A DNA stretch of 64,000 bases from an uncultured Flavobacteriaceae bacterium (GCA_947500445.1 CANMSB010000001.1:1-64000), one strand, 5' to 3'. Shown: positions 1 through 9,157, counted from the stretch's first letter. The notes: generated by a model not told the origin, from the sequence alone. A program made the numbers and translations.

Positions 1-960
1 GATTCCACGATATCGGGAATCCCGTCGTTATCGTCGTCCAGGTCCACGGCATCGGTCACGCCGTCGCCGTCGGAATCCATGACCTCCCTGTAGTCCACTT
101 CCGGTGTGCCGGTATCGTAGAGGTTGGGAAGATCGCTGGCCCCTCCGTTCTGGTCGTCGTTGACATCCACGGGCATACCGGTATCGTCCACGTCATCGAA
201 AGTGTCGAGCAGTCCGTCGCCATCGGTATCGGTAAGGGTCCCGTTGTCGGAGAACCCTGCTTCAAGGGTGTCCGGAAGTCCGTCGTTGTCGCTATCGGTA
301 TCGATATAGTCGGGCAGGTCCTCCGCGGCGTCCCCATCGGTATCGGTAGGTTGTGTTATGGGTGTGCTTCCTGAGAAGTCGGGGTCGTACTGGTTGTCGA
401 TACCGTCGTTGTCGTCGTCGGCCTCCAGTGGCGGTCGGTATGCTGCCGTTGTCTGTGCCTCTACGTTGTCGGGTATCCCGTCGTTGTCGGCATCGATATC
501 GAGGAAGTCGGCGCCCTCGGCGCTGTCGGAGTTGGGTGTTTCCAATGGCGTCCCGTCCGTTACGCTCCCGCCGGTATCGTCCAACGCGTCCTGTAGCCCG
601 TCATTATCGTCGTCCACCATTGAGGTGGGGTCCCCCGGCACGGGGTAGTCCACCTGTCCGTCGCCATCGGTATCGGTACCGTTGGCCTCGAGGATGTCGG
701 GTATCCCGTCGTTATCGGCGTCCCTGTCGAGATGGTTGGGGGTCCCGTCCCCGTCCTTGTCGAACCCGGGCTGTACCGCCCCGTTGTCGTCGCCCACGGT
801 ATCGTTCCCGTCGTTATCGTCCAGATATGCCGGCACGCCGTCCATATCGTTGTCGGCATTGGGATCGCTCCCCCCCGATTCCACGATATCGGGAATCCCG
901 TCGTTATCGTCGTCCAGGTCCACGGCATCGGTCACGCCGTCGCCGTCGGAATCTATAGCG
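1..960 (-). repeat. Thrombospondin type 3 repeat array
   Basis: This segment codes for roughly ten irregular TSP3-like units with alternating Asp/Asn/Gly, such as DADNDGIPD, DDDNDGID and DSDNDGLPD. The DNA is clearly richer in G+C than the rest of the window (cgtcgtc, cggtatcgg, ccgtcgcc strings). It uses the same GAC/GAT, GGC and ACC codons again and again. The array continues past position 1. Its homogeneous DNA also gives long antisense frames (for example 353-958 on the plus strand), which are shadows. Confidence 0.9.
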
Positions 961-2963
961 GAACCATTAATGGTAATGGTCAAGTTGGCGGAATCGACAT
1001 TTCCAGAATTGTCGATAGTGTCGATTAAGGTATAGGGAATTACATCGGTCAAGGTATCCCCAATCAAAAGATTTGATACCAAGGGATTGCTGGTGTCCGG
1101 TATGTAGGAGTAGGTTCCATCCCCGTTTACGATAATGAATCCATAGGTGGTGGCTATTTGAGTTCCCACATTTCCGTTATTGCCATCTACTGCGCTGATA
1201 CGTGGTACGGCCGTACTTTGCCAATTAAGATCTGATATTCCGGCAATTTGCCCTGCATTGTCGGAAGCTGTAGCATCTGGTCCGTAGTTATAGCTCAATA
1301 CTACTTGATCGACAGGCGTATCAAAATAAATATTTATGTTACCATGTGCATCTTCCGGTGGAACTACCCCGGTCCCATAAAACGTATTCGTATTCGGCTG
1401 CATTACCGACCCTGAAACTTGTGGAATAAACGATACGTTCGTTCCCGATAACAGACCGGAAACCTGCATTTGATCTTGCCACGAATCGTTTTGGGACCAA
1501 TCGATATCGGAAATGGTAAAGGAAAAGTTTACGATGGGTTGGTCAAAATCAATGGTCAATGTTGTACTGGGACTGGGATTGATGGAAGCATCGATTGCAA
1601 ATAGGAGGTAACCGGTATGCCCGCCATTGGTCGCTGTTTGTAAGGAAACCTGATTTTGGCCGGGTATCCCGATTCCTCCAGGATCTGTAGATGTAAAATC
1701 GAGGGTGACACCATCCACCGTTCGGGAAAGGCCGTTAACAGGTTCCAGATTGGCGAATTGGTTTTCCCAAATGAGTTGGGATAGTGGTCGGTCGCCACTG
1801 TCGGTACCAAAACCGTCATCGTCAAAAATAACATTTCCAGTAGCTGCGGAACCCCATACAGTCACCGTATTGGTATTGTCGGTCGCAATCGGAAGTTCAT
1901 CCACCCCATTAATGGTAATGGAAACATATCCATAGTCGATATTACCGTTTGCATCTTGTATTCCGTAAGAGATAATGTCGGTCAGCACCGTTCCGTTTTT
2001 TAAGCCCAATACGGCGATGTTCGTTTCATCCACATCATAGGTATAGGCGCCATTCGCCATTACGGTTATGGTTCCGTAGGTGGAGTTGAAGGGATTGTTT
2101 ACACTGGCAGAATATCCATTTACTTCGGAAACGGAAAGTGTGTCCCCCGATGAAAGATCGGTATCATTGGCCGCTAAATTTCCAGAAACGGTAGAAGTAT
2201 CGTCTGCCGATACGGAATTGGTGTCATCAAAAGCTTGTGGGAGGTATTGAACATTGATAAAGGCATCGGCGCTGGAAGTACCTTGAACATCGGTTACGGC
2301 GACCGTCATGGTACGTACACCCTCGGTGGCACCACCGGAACCGCGTTGGTTTCCATACAGAAAGTTGGCCATAAAAATGTTAAAATTCGCTACGGGAATA
2401 GGACCGGAGCCACTATCGGTTATGGAAAATACTCCAGGACCGGTGTTCGTAACCGTCAGGGTACTGCCTCCCGCCGTGATATTGGATGGGCCTGCCGTGG
2501 TGGATAAATTATAGACTGCGCCAATCCCTCCGGTACCACTGTCTATGATACCAACAAATTCGTCATTCGTGTCCGTTACCCCAACAAAGGATATTGTCGC
2601 GTTTAAGATGTTTCCGTCATCGGTAGAAACTGCGGCACCAAATTCTACGGTCGGGCCTACCGAGCCCGAAACGGGTTCGGAAACTACATTGGAGTTTACG
2701 CCGGCTTGGGTACCGTTCAAATCAATTACCGGTGGTGCCATTGTCGGGAATTGGAGAAAAAATAGTGCGGTAGTCGCCTTTTTTTGAGCCCCAAAAACAT
2801 TTTCGTTAGGGGCAATACATAGCGGATTATCGTTGGCTATGGAATTCGCGCTTACGGCAGCTGTTAAAGGTAGGAATAGAAAAATCAAGAAACATGAAAC
2901 CTTTTTTCCAAGTTGGGTAAGAGAAAAGGATTCGTTTGTGAAAGGGCGAACGTCGTACTTCAT
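1..2963 (-). CDS. Giant secreted protein with VCBS-like domains and TSP3 repeats (partial, C-terminus off the left edge)
   Basis: An open frame runs from ATG at 2963 to the left edge without a stop; an in-frame ATG at 2975 is an alternative start. Residues 15-40 form a hydrophobic signal segment ending near AVSA. Residues 60-200 are an Ig-like beta domain. Two VCBS/cadherin-like repeats follow; each has a YGTI/YGFI...GxYxY strand, an LTDxIxY strand and a final TITING. From about residue 668 the protein is an Asp-rich thrombospondin type 3 array of DGDGVTDxxDxDDDNDGIPD-type calcium-binding loops. In Flavobacteriia such proteins are usually exported by the type IX system and act as surface adhesins or gliding-associated proteins. 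The sorting domain would lie outside the window, so this role is inferred. It stands alone, with an SPW gene upstream on the same strand. Confidence 0.85.
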   Translation of the reverse strand, partial: MKYDVRPFTNESFSLTQLGKKVSCFLIFLFLPLTAAVSANSIANDNPLCIAPNENVFGAQKKATTALFFLQFPTMAPPVIDLNGTQAGVNSNVVSEPVSGSVGPTVEFGAAVSTDDGNILNATISFVGVTDTNDEFVGIIDSGTGGIGAVYNLSTTAGPSNITAGGSTLTVTNTGPGVFSITDSGSGPIPVANFNIFMANFLYGNQRGSGGATEGVRTMTVAVTDVQGTSSADAFINVQYLPQAFDDTNSVSADDTSTVSGNLAANDTDLSSGDTLSVSEVNGYSASVNNPFNSTYGTITVMANGAYTYDVDETNIAVLGLKNGTVLTDIISYGIQDANGNIDYGYVSITINGVDELPIATDNTNTVTVWGSAATGNVIFDDDGFGTDSGDRPLSQLIWENQFANLEPVNGLSRTVDGVTLDFTSTDPGGIGIPGQNQVSLQTATNGGHTGYLLFAIDASINPSPSTTLTIDFDQPIVNFSFTISDIDWSQNDSWQDQMQVSGLLSGTNVSFIPQVSGSVMQPNTNTFYGTGVVPPEDAHGNINIYFDTPVDQVVLSYNYGPDATASDNAGQIAGISDLNWQSTAVPRISAVDGNNGNVGTQIATTYGFIIVNGDGTYSYIPDTSNPLVSNLLIGDTLTDVIPYTLIDTIDNSGNVDSANLTITINGSAIDSDGDGVTDAVDLDDDNDGIPDIVESGGSDPNADNDMDGVPAYLDDNDGNDTVGDDNGAVQPGFDKDGDGTPNHLDRDADNDGIPDILEANGTDTDGDGQVDYPVPGDPTSMVDDDNDGLQDALDDTGGSVTDGTPLETPNSDSAEGADFLDIDADNDGIPDNVEAQTTAAYRPPLEADDDNDGIDNQYDPDFSGSTPITQPTDTDGDAAEDLPDYIDTDSDNDGLPDTLEAGFSDNGTLTDTDGDGLLDTFDDVDDTGMPVDVNDDQNGGASDLPNLYDTGTPEVDYREVMDSDGDGVTDAVDLDDDNDGIPDIVE
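877..953 (-). repeat. Exact 77-bp in-frame duplicate of positions 1-77
   Basis: Positions 877-953 and 1-77 are identical base for base. The offset of 876 bp is exactly 292 codons, so both encode the same SDGDGVTDAVDLDDDNDG stretch in frame. The match stops at 954 (t against c). Its other end may run further to the left of the window. This suggests that a block of about 292 residues is itself a repeat unit, or that gene conversion acts within the gene. Confidence 0.9.
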
Positions 2964-3406
2964 GATAGGTAGCATGGATCTAAAAGTTAAAATGGTCTTA
3001 AAAAAGGAGCGATAAACCTAGATTAATTTTTCTTAAACTTTCATTTTTTGTTGTAAAATCTTACAAAAATGATGTGTAACGTAATTTTAATATTGATAGA
3101 GAATACATGCCGTTAGGATAATCTATCAAATGAGACGTTTCCTTTTTTAATCAAATAGACCGTGATTGCTTGAGTATAGGAGGATGTGCTAATAGGTGAT
3201 GGAACCAGATTCCATGCTCTTTGTACGCAAAGGCCTAGGGTACGACACTTTAATGAATAAGTCTAAAGGAAAAGGGTATTCATCCATTAGTGTTTTACCG
3301 TTCCGAGGGTATAAGGGAATGAAGATTGGAAACACAAAAAGCCCCTGCAACCAGGAGCTTTTCTTACTGTTTATATGTTAAAGGAATACTTTTGAGGGAA
3401 AGTCGG
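2964..3406. other. Intergenic region upstream of the giant secreted gene
   Basis: It holds the AT-rich leader and presumed promoter of the minus-strand giant gene (about 2976-3110) and, at 3336-3362, the terminator of the SPW gene. A 61-codon plus-strand frame at 3196-3381 covers the terminator hairpin and has no recognisable protein features. I see no gene here. Confidence 0.5.
3336..3362 (-). terminator. Intrinsic terminator of the SPW-repeat gene
   Basis: Arms gcccctg (3341-3347) and caggagc (3352-3358) pair with one G.T mismatch around the loop caac. The stem is flanked by five A (3336-3340) and a T run (from 3359). Read on the minus strand it is a GC stem followed by TTTTT, 45-70 nt after the stop of the gene at 3407. 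Confidence 0.75.
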
Positions 3407-3763
3407 TCAGGCGGCGACGGCTTCCGGCTTGTGTAAGCTTACTACCGTCAGTACCGCTATACCATTTACCCAATAGTAATAGGCATCGATACCTTGAAAG
3501 GAAAAAATAAAGGGCGCAATCACAAATAGGACCGCTACCAAAAAGTCGACCGTTAGATGCATTTTATATGGCACCACCCTTACGATCCCCAAGTGATGGT
3601 CCGTTAATACGGTCAGTACAAACGCCGCGATACCCACGATCAACGATAAATATAGGGCCATGCTGTTCGTACCGCCCAAGCCCAAAAGAAAGGGTAGTAC
3701 CATTAACGCTATTGCTACAGGATAATCCAAAAAAGCATGGATCCGTTTCGTTACAAATTTCAT
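3407..3763 (-). CDS. SPW repeat family membrane protein
   Basis: A 118-residue integral membrane protein with four hydrophobic helices (about 14-32, 36-55, 69-88, 93-110). It has two pseudo-repeats, each opening with a short charged or aromatic stretch before a helix pair (RIHAFLDYPVAIALMVLPF and KMHLTVDFLVAVLFVIAPF). This layout matches the SPW/SPW_repeat family, whose molecular role is unknown. The start is the only good ATG, the length is typical, and a clear terminator follows, so it is probably monocistronic. Confidence 0.8.
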   Translation of the reverse strand: MKFVTKRIHAFLDYPVAIALMVLPFLLGLGGTNSMALYLSLIVGIAAFVLTVLTDHHLGIVRVVPYKMHLTVDFLVAVLFVIAPFIFSFQGIDAYYYWVNGIAVLTVVSLHKPEAVAA

Positions 3764-4523
3764 AATTGAATAGATTTAAAGGTTTTTAAAAGTGTTTTTA
3801 TACAGTTGTTTCCGGTTGTTTTACTCCGAAGGCGTCGGTTTGGTTCTATTTTTTTGGCCGACCAAAGCTGTTCGGGATGCAATACGATAGTGTTCAAGAA
3901 CAAAAAATACGTTTCCTATTTTACGCGAAACGGGTTAGGTTCGACCCGGGATTTGGTACCTGTATCACATCCTAACCTTCTACATCGTAGCCGGTCTTTT
4001 AAGGATGATTACATTGCAAAGATGGGCCTATATACTAGTTTGGACGCTACAAAAAAAGGACGAAGAATTGTACTTTATGTTTGGGTTTGGAGATGCGTGT
4101 TTAGAATGATGTTCCAAGAATTTTGTAGCCAGGTCGGTTTTTAAAGATGGTCGATTGGGTTTGGACGAGATCTACAACCATTGCCGCGGCAGGGTATCAT
4201 AGGTAGGGCAAGGTGTTGTAGACATGGATTTGCTTTGACGAAAATATGCCCCATCGCCGAACTTTACCGGCACCACCTTTAGGGGCCCCTGATTTTCGTT
4301 TATCACCTTTAAGTGGCTCTAGGAAAGAACGGCCATTCGTAAGTATTGACGATTGGACGGATACCAATGAATGCGACCGGCCCAAAAAACGTTTGGAGGC
4401 AATCGTTTTTTGGGCTGTCGGGACAATTTTAAGAAGCTTTTAGCAGCGCTTCGGTTATACGGTTATAGGCTTTTCTACTGAACGTTTCTTTCCAGACGGT
4501 ACCCGAAACGGCAACAAGCTGTT
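3764..4523. other. 760-bp region without a convincing gene
   Basis: Short frames exist (3806-4144 plus; 4197-4385 minus), but their translations have no signal peptide, domain or compositional support. The minus frame contains a Lys/Gly-rich stretch (LKGDKRKSGAPKGGAGK) that could be a decayed fragment of something basic; I cannot place it. The only definite structure is the perfect inverted repeat at 4380-4415. Confidence 0.45.
4380..4415. repeat. Perfect 12-bp inverted repeat
   Basis: Left arm gcccaaaaaacg (4380-4391) and right arm cgttttttgggc (4404-4415) are perfect reverse complements around a 12-nt loop. It lies 109-144 nt past the stop of the minus-strand AraC gene at 4524. There is no trailing U run, so it is not a textbook terminator, though it could be an RNA 3' end or a protein site. 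Confidence 0.7.
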
Positions 4524-5603
4524 TTAGCTACTTTGATACAAGTGGTGAAATGTTGTCTTTTTTTGTTTGAATTCCGTAGGAGTGCTTTGGGAATAGTGTT
4601 TGAAGAACCTTGAAAAATGGTTGGGTTCTTCAAACCCCAGTTTTCTGGAGATGGATGTAACGGATTGTCCTTCCCACAGCATCGATTTGGCGGTATTCAC
4701 CAGCTCGAATCGTATGAGTTGACCAAGGGAGGTATTCATTTTATGACGTACTTTAACGGACAACGCTTTTATGGAAAGGTTCATTTTATCGGCGTAAAAT
4801 TCAAGGGACCTTTCTTGGGTGTGGTATTTTTGAAGCAGCTCCAAAAGGTCTTGCGAGAATTGGTCGCGATGTTCAAAATCAAAGTTTTCACGAAATTGTT
4901 TCGGGCTTTGTCCGGTCGATTTTTTAAAGAAGCGGTTGAAATAGGCGTCATCCTTAAACCCCAGATCATAGGATACTTCTTGAATCGTTTTCTCGGTAAA
5001 TGCAACTTCTTTTTGGCTTTCGTTTAGTCTTTTGGATTGGATCAGACCGGTAAGGGATAGCCCAACTTTGTTTTTGAAAAGCGCTTGAACGTTATACCCT
5101 CGATCATTGATCTGGTTCATAAGGTCGTTACCGGACAATCGGTTTGCATATTCTTTATCGATAACTTCCTTGATATCGAAGATAACCTGATACTCTTCCT
5201 TGTTGGCATTGAACGGATTTTGCCAATACCACTGTTTGGAGGCGACGGTCATAATATCCGTAGCCGTATTGGCGGACAAACGCTCCGATAAAAAAGAGCT
5301 GCATTCCGTGCATTCCGGTAAATCGATATATCCCAAGGAAACCAAATGCTTGAACAATACACGGAATTCCGAGGCATGCAATTTTCCTTGGTCCGAAAAT
5401 TCAATTTTACGGACCCTAAAATTGTCCGATAAAAATTTAATGTATTGGCCTTTTTCTAAAAAAATGGCTTTTTCCTGCCAGTCGAAATAATTCTTAAAAT
5501 CGACTTGGATGCTTCCCGTTCCAGAAATGATATGGAAGAGCGAGTGCCGTTCCATCAGGTAGACCTTATTGATTTCGGGATGGAATTTTTCAACGTTTTG
5601 CAT
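4524..5603 (-). CDS. AraC-family regulator with two tandem HTH domains
   Basis: A 359-residue cytoplasmic regulator. Residues 1-130 look like a cupin-type sensor (beta-rich: SLFHIISGTGSIQVDF, KAIFLEKGQYIKFLS). Residues about 136-240 form one complete AraC/HTH_18 domain with the conserved second helix pair (TIQEVSYDLGFKDDAYFNRFFKK.TGQSPKQFR). Residues 243-350 form a second one (SVTSISRKLGFEEPNHFSRFFKH.SQSTPTEFK). Most AraC proteins have one such domain, so the duplication is unusual. It has no close operon partners: about 420 bp separates it from the RHS gene and 760 bp from the SPW gene. The target is unknown. Confidence 0.85.
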   Translation of the reverse strand: MQNVEKFHPEINKVYLMERHSLFHIISGTGSIQVDFKNYFDWQEKAIFLEKGQYIKFLSDNFRVRKIEFSDQGKLHASEFRVLFKHLVSLGYIDLPECTECSSFLSERLSANTATDIMTVASKQWYWQNPFNANKEEYQVIFDIKEVIDKEYANRLSGNDLMNQINDRGYNVQALFKNKVGLSLTGLIQSKRLNESQKEVAFTEKTIQEVSYDLGFKDDAYFNRFFKKSTGQSPKQFRENFDFEHRDQFSQDLLELLQKYHTQERSLEFYADKMNLSIKALSVKVRHKMNTSLGQLIRFELVNTAKSMLWEGQSVTSISRKLGFEEPNHFSRFFKHYSQSTPTEFKQKKTTFHHLYQSS

Positions 5604-6020
5604 AAGCGATAGTCGATTACGGGGTAGCGCTTTCGCGGCTCGATTTCAAACGGGGTTCTCACCAAGTAGTACGGGAGGCCTTGCACCCATCTCATTTCTT
5701 TGTCGTAGTTTTTGAAAAAACCTTAAGCCGAATTGTAGAAATTATTCCCTCAAGAAAATTGGTAGTAGTATTCCTTCCAAAGCGATGATGGAACGTTTTG
5801 TTCACCGTTCATACAGGATTTGGAGCAACACAAACAATTATTTTGGGTCCCTACCGCTAAAGTGAATACTTTTCCATTAATGGGAGTTTTTGTCGTGGTC
5901 ACCGGGAATCAGCATGCCATTACGGCAACGGAAGTCTTATTTCCTTGGGATTAAAAGAGTTTTTATTTCCCACGTTGCTCACGCAATAACAAAGATTTCC
6001 ACTCCTTAAAACCGCTTATA
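5604..6020. other. Intergenic region between the divergent AraC and RHS genes
   Basis: This 417-bp stretch must carry promoters for both the AraC gene (minus) and the RHS fragment (plus). No frame continues the RHS protein upstream: in its frame a stop (taa, 5952-5954) lies 23 codons before the ATG, and the intervening codons do not resemble YD repeats. No gene seen. Confidence 0.5.
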
Positions 6021-8501
6021 ATGTTTGATGCAGATACCTACAACATACCGCATTGGGAAGCAGATTCCGATATGGAACCTGAGGTGTTCACCGAAAAAAA
6101 AAGTTACGATGCTAAAAACAGGCCAATTCAGGAACATACCGGACGGCTTGGAGGAACCCTTTCCGTTGTAGACTACACGTATAACCAGGCAGGGCTGTTA
6201 CGTGAAGTAAGGGGTAACATTGCCCAAAAAGGGCCATTGGTATATGTACGGGATATCCAATATGACGAAAAAGGACAACGGAAAGCGATTTTTTATGGGA
6301 ACGGTTCGGTTACAAGGTATGGATACGATGAAACCTCTTTTCGACTGGTACGAATTAGAACCGTGAATACTTCGGAAACGCTTCAAGACCTTAATTATAC
6401 CTACGATTCCGTTGGAAACCTGACCAGTATCGAAAATTTGGCACAGGACACCATTTTTTTTAACAACCAGATGACCGTTCCTGGCCAGACTTTTGTTTAT
6501 GACGCCCTGTACCGGTTGATAACCGCCAAAGGACGGGAACACATGGGACAAGCGGGCGTACATGCCAGTATACCGGATTCAAGGATAGACCATTTGCGAA
6601 CCGCATTGCCACATCCCGGTAATGGAACGGCGCTTCAAAAATACCGCCAACAATATACCTACGATGCTACGGGAAACTTGCTCAATATCCGTCATTTGGG
6701 CGGTTTGGGGAGTTTAACGCATCGGTGGACCAAAACTTTGGGTTACAACAATAATGATGGAGATCGCCAACGTTTAGGGGTAGCACAAACCGTTAAAAAG
6801 AACAATCAATTGTTGGACTATACCCAAGGCGCTGACGTACAGCGTTACACGCATGATCCTCATGGGAATATGGAGGGATTGCAACCAAATACACCGCAAC
6901 AGTTCGGTTTAACATGGAACTGTTTCGATCGGTTAACGCATGTATCCATTATTCAGGGCACTGCCCACTATTGGTACACGATAACAGGAACACGCAACCG
7001 CAAAACGATTACCGATGGCAACCGCATAACTAAAGAACGGGTGTATTTCGGAAATTTGGAGGTCTACCGCGAGTTCGACCCAGATGGTTCGGTGCGATTG
7101 GAACGGGAGTCGTTCCATATCGCGGGCAATGCTGGTCGGGTAGCCTTGGTGGACACCAAAACGATCGCTGCTGGATCGGACACCACTGCCGATCGGTCGG
7201 TACGGTATCAGTATGCGGATCATCTGGGGTCTTCGGCCTTGGAATTGGATGCTTCGGGAGCCCTTATTTCGTATGAGGAGTATTATCCCTACGGCACCAC
7301 CTCGTACCAAGCGGTGGATCAAAGCGTAAAGGCCGCTGCCAAACGATATCGGTATACCGGTATGGAACGGGATGAGGAAAGTGGGATGAACTACCATACC
7401 GCACGTTATTACCTGCCGTGGTTGGGAAGATGGTCGAAACCTGATCCCATTGGCACCAATGGAGGGATCAACCTTTATGAATACTGCGATTCCAACCCTA
7501 TAAATAAAATAGATCCGGGAGGGTTGGATGGTTTTAGCCTGTCGCCGAGTCGTTTTAGCCTTTTGGACGAGTCAGATCGACTACGGCTCGATCCCATCGA
7601 TCCGGATTTAACGGTACCCGAGGTTTCATCACCGGGCCCCGTGGCCGCCACCGATGCTGGAAGCGGGAACACCACTGCGGCCGCGCCCGATACTACTACG
7701 ACCACTTTTGGGCCGTTAACGATCGATAATGGTCGTTTGTCCGGTTATCCCCTTATTCCAACAACACCCTTGTCGGAGTCGGGAGATTTCTTTTACGCTC
7801 CGGGACGGTACTTTTTTACGGACTTTCCCTTGGTAAGTATTATTTCCTTTTCCCAATACACGAACTCCAATCAAAGAATGCAGTTTGGCCAGACAACGGG
7901 GAATGCCCGTAGCGATTCCTATACCGCTTTACGGGTGGGAAACGACCGTTTTCATTTGGATGTGGGATATCGTTCTACCATGGTTTCCAATGATGCCTCG
8001 CTCCATCAAATGCAACAGGTAGAGGAACAACGGGTAGGGGTGTTGGGACTACAGTTAGGACCTGTGGGTCTTGCCTATTGGAACGATCATGCGTTTTGGC
8101 CGACCGGGGACGGGGGCGATCAAGGGGATACTGCGGGCGCCAGCCTGTCCTATATCCCTAACAACGGCATCGATATGGGCAGTGGATGGTTGTTGAACAA
8201 TCTGAGTTTAAATTTGAGAATGGCGACCGGAATTCCGGTGAGGGGAAGCGAGGCTTTGGAAGGCGGAGATGTAATATATCAAGAAGTGATACGTCCCGAC
8301 ATCTCGAGGGGAGATCTCTTTTTACAAGGGCAATTGTCCAAAGGAAACTATAACCTCGACATCGGTGCCGGGATCGATAGTGGACTGTTACGACATGCCA
8401 TTCAAAGCGATTTGGTACATCGAAATCTGGATATCCCGGAGTTTCGGTCCGAAAGCCATTTTGGTGCCTATTTGTTCGTTAGGGGATATTTTGGAAATTG
8501 A
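6021..8501 (+). CDS. RHS repeat-associated core protein, N-terminally incomplete, with unusual all-beta C-terminal tip
   Basis: 826 residues without a signal peptide. Residues 30-330 carry YD-type repeats (YTYDSVGNLTSIENLAQ, YTYDATGNLL, YTHDPHGNMEGL). Residues about 385-505 are the RHS core (YQYADHLGSSALELDASG, YRYTGMERDEESGMNYHTAR, NPINKIDPGG). This arrangement belongs to the C-terminal part of the SpvB/TcdB-type RHS proteins, which are normally above 2000 residues; the SpvB and propeller parts are absent. After DPGG come a Pro/Thr-rich linker and a tip of about 270 residues. The tip has alternating hydrophobic strands and a GDGGDQGDT motif that faintly recalls polymorphic toxin type 23. It could be an orphan toxin cassette or a degraded gene. 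No same-strand immunity gene follows. Confidence 0.8.
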   Translation: MFDADTYNIPHWEADSDMEPEVFTEKKSYDAKNRPIQEHTGRLGGTLSVVDYTYNQAGLLREVRGNIAQKGPLVYVRDIQYDEKGQRKAIFYGNGSVTRYGYDETSFRLVRIRTVNTSETLQDLNYTYDSVGNLTSIENLAQDTIFFNNQMTVPGQTFVYDALYRLITAKGREHMGQAGVHASIPDSRIDHLRTALPHPGNGTALQKYRQQYTYDATGNLLNIRHLGGLGSLTHRWTKTLGYNNNDGDRQRLGVAQTVKKNNQLLDYTQGADVQRYTHDPHGNMEGLQPNTPQQFGLTWNCFDRLTHVSIIQGTAHYWYTITGTRNRKTITDGNRITKERVYFGNLEVYREFDPDGSVRLERESFHIAGNAGRVALVDTKTIAAGSDTTADRSVRYQYADHLGSSALELDASGALISYEEYYPYGTTSYQAVDQSVKAAAKRYRYTGMERDEESGMNYHTARYYLPWLGRWSKPDPIGTNGGINLYEYCDSNPINKIDPGGLDGFSLSPSRFSLLDESDRLRLDPIDPDLTVPEVSSPGPVAATDAGSGNTTAAAPDTTTTTFGPLTIDNGRLSGYPLIPTTPLSESGDFFYAPGRYFFTDFPLVSIISFSQYTNSNQRMQFGQTTGNARSDSYTALRVGNDRFHLDVGYRSTMVSNDASLHQMQQVEEQRVGVLGLQLGPVGLAYWNDHAFWPTGDGGDQGDTAGASLSYIPNNGIDMGSGWLLNNLSLNLRMATGIPVRGSEALEGGDVIYQEVIRPDISRGDLFLQGQLSKGNYNLDIGAGIDSGLLRHAIQSDLVHRNLDIPEFRSESHFGAYLFVRGYFGN

Positions 8502-8552
8502 GTTTTGGGAATCAAGCCCTATACCTTTGTTTTGGACTCATTTGAATTCTGG

Positions 8553-9131
8553 TCAATTGATGTCATTAGCGCTATTGCGCTCTTGTGCTATTCTTAAAAT
8601 CGGTAATGGAAAACGAAAGGTATGTGTAAACGATTCTTTTTTGGTCATAGCATCGCTACCGCCCTTATGGTCTTCAAATTCGAAGTTAATGCTGGCATCT
8701 GCAAAGGCCTTTGCAATGGTTCCAGAACCGATATTATATTTTCTGGCAAAAATTTCTTTCCATGCCTCCTGACTGCTTTTGGAATGTTCACTGGTGTAGG
8801 TCAGTTCCCCTCTTTTTTGCCGTACTTCGATAACCACCCGTTTTGCGCTATTTAAAGTTATCGCCTGTGGTTTAAAATAGTAGTCGCCTTTGACCATGCT
8901 CGTTGGAATTTCCTCGATAAATGGATGGCCATGAATGGAAAAAATAGGTGTGGTATCGCATTTTAATTCCACCTTGCCCAAGCGTACCACTCCATCCTCG
9001 GATCGGGCAACGTTGAAATGTTTTAGATATAAAGATCCACAACTGACATAAAAACTTCCTAGTAAAGGACCATCTTCGGCGCGAAACAATAAGGTCAATT
9101 CGATTGTTCTAAAATCTTTTTTTTTGCTCAT
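8553..9131 (-). CDS. Hypothetical protein, second gene of a two-gene operon facing the RHS gene
   Basis: 192 residues, no signal peptide and no family I recognise. It is predicted beta-rich, with clusters such as ELTLLFRAEDGPLLGSFYV and DYYFKPQAITL, then a helical SSQEAWKEIFARKYNIGSGTIAKAFADASI segment. The C-terminal strand region is FTHTFRFPLPILRIA. It starts 26 bp after the stop of the upstream gene (9158-9706), so the two are likely co-transcribed. It converges with the RHS gene, with only 51 bp between stops. A role as immunity protein or toxin partner is possible from position alone; nothing in the sequence proves it. Confidence 0.6.
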   Translation of the reverse strand: MSKKKDFRTIELTLLFRAEDGPLLGSFYVSCGSLYLKHFNVARSEDGVVRLGKVELKCDTTPIFSIHGHPFIEEIPTSMVKGDYYFKPQAITLNSAKRVVIEVRQKRGELTYTSEHSKSSQEAWKEIFARKYNIGSGTIAKAFADASINFEFEDHKGGSDAMTKKESFTHTFRFPLPILRIAQERNSANDIN

Positions 9132-9157
9132 TTGATTTGAATTTTTAGGTGCTTCGT

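Noticed and set aside
353-958. A 201-residue arginine-rich plus-strand frame, and other long frames between 56 and 1035
   Set aside because: They are antisense or out-of-frame readings of the GC-rich TSP3 array; the minus-strand frame encodes regular DxDxDG loops.
1-960. A CRISPR-like look of the short repeats at the left edge
   Set aside because: The units are irregular, in frame and encode calcium-binding TSP3 loops; there are no constant repeats with unique spacers.
3196-3381. A 61-residue plus-strand frame
   Set aside because: It spans the terminator hairpin of the SPW gene and has no protein features.
3806-4144. A 112-residue plus-strand frame in the empty region after the SPW gene
   Set aside because: No domain, signal peptide or sensible composition; it fits chance in a low-stop stretch.
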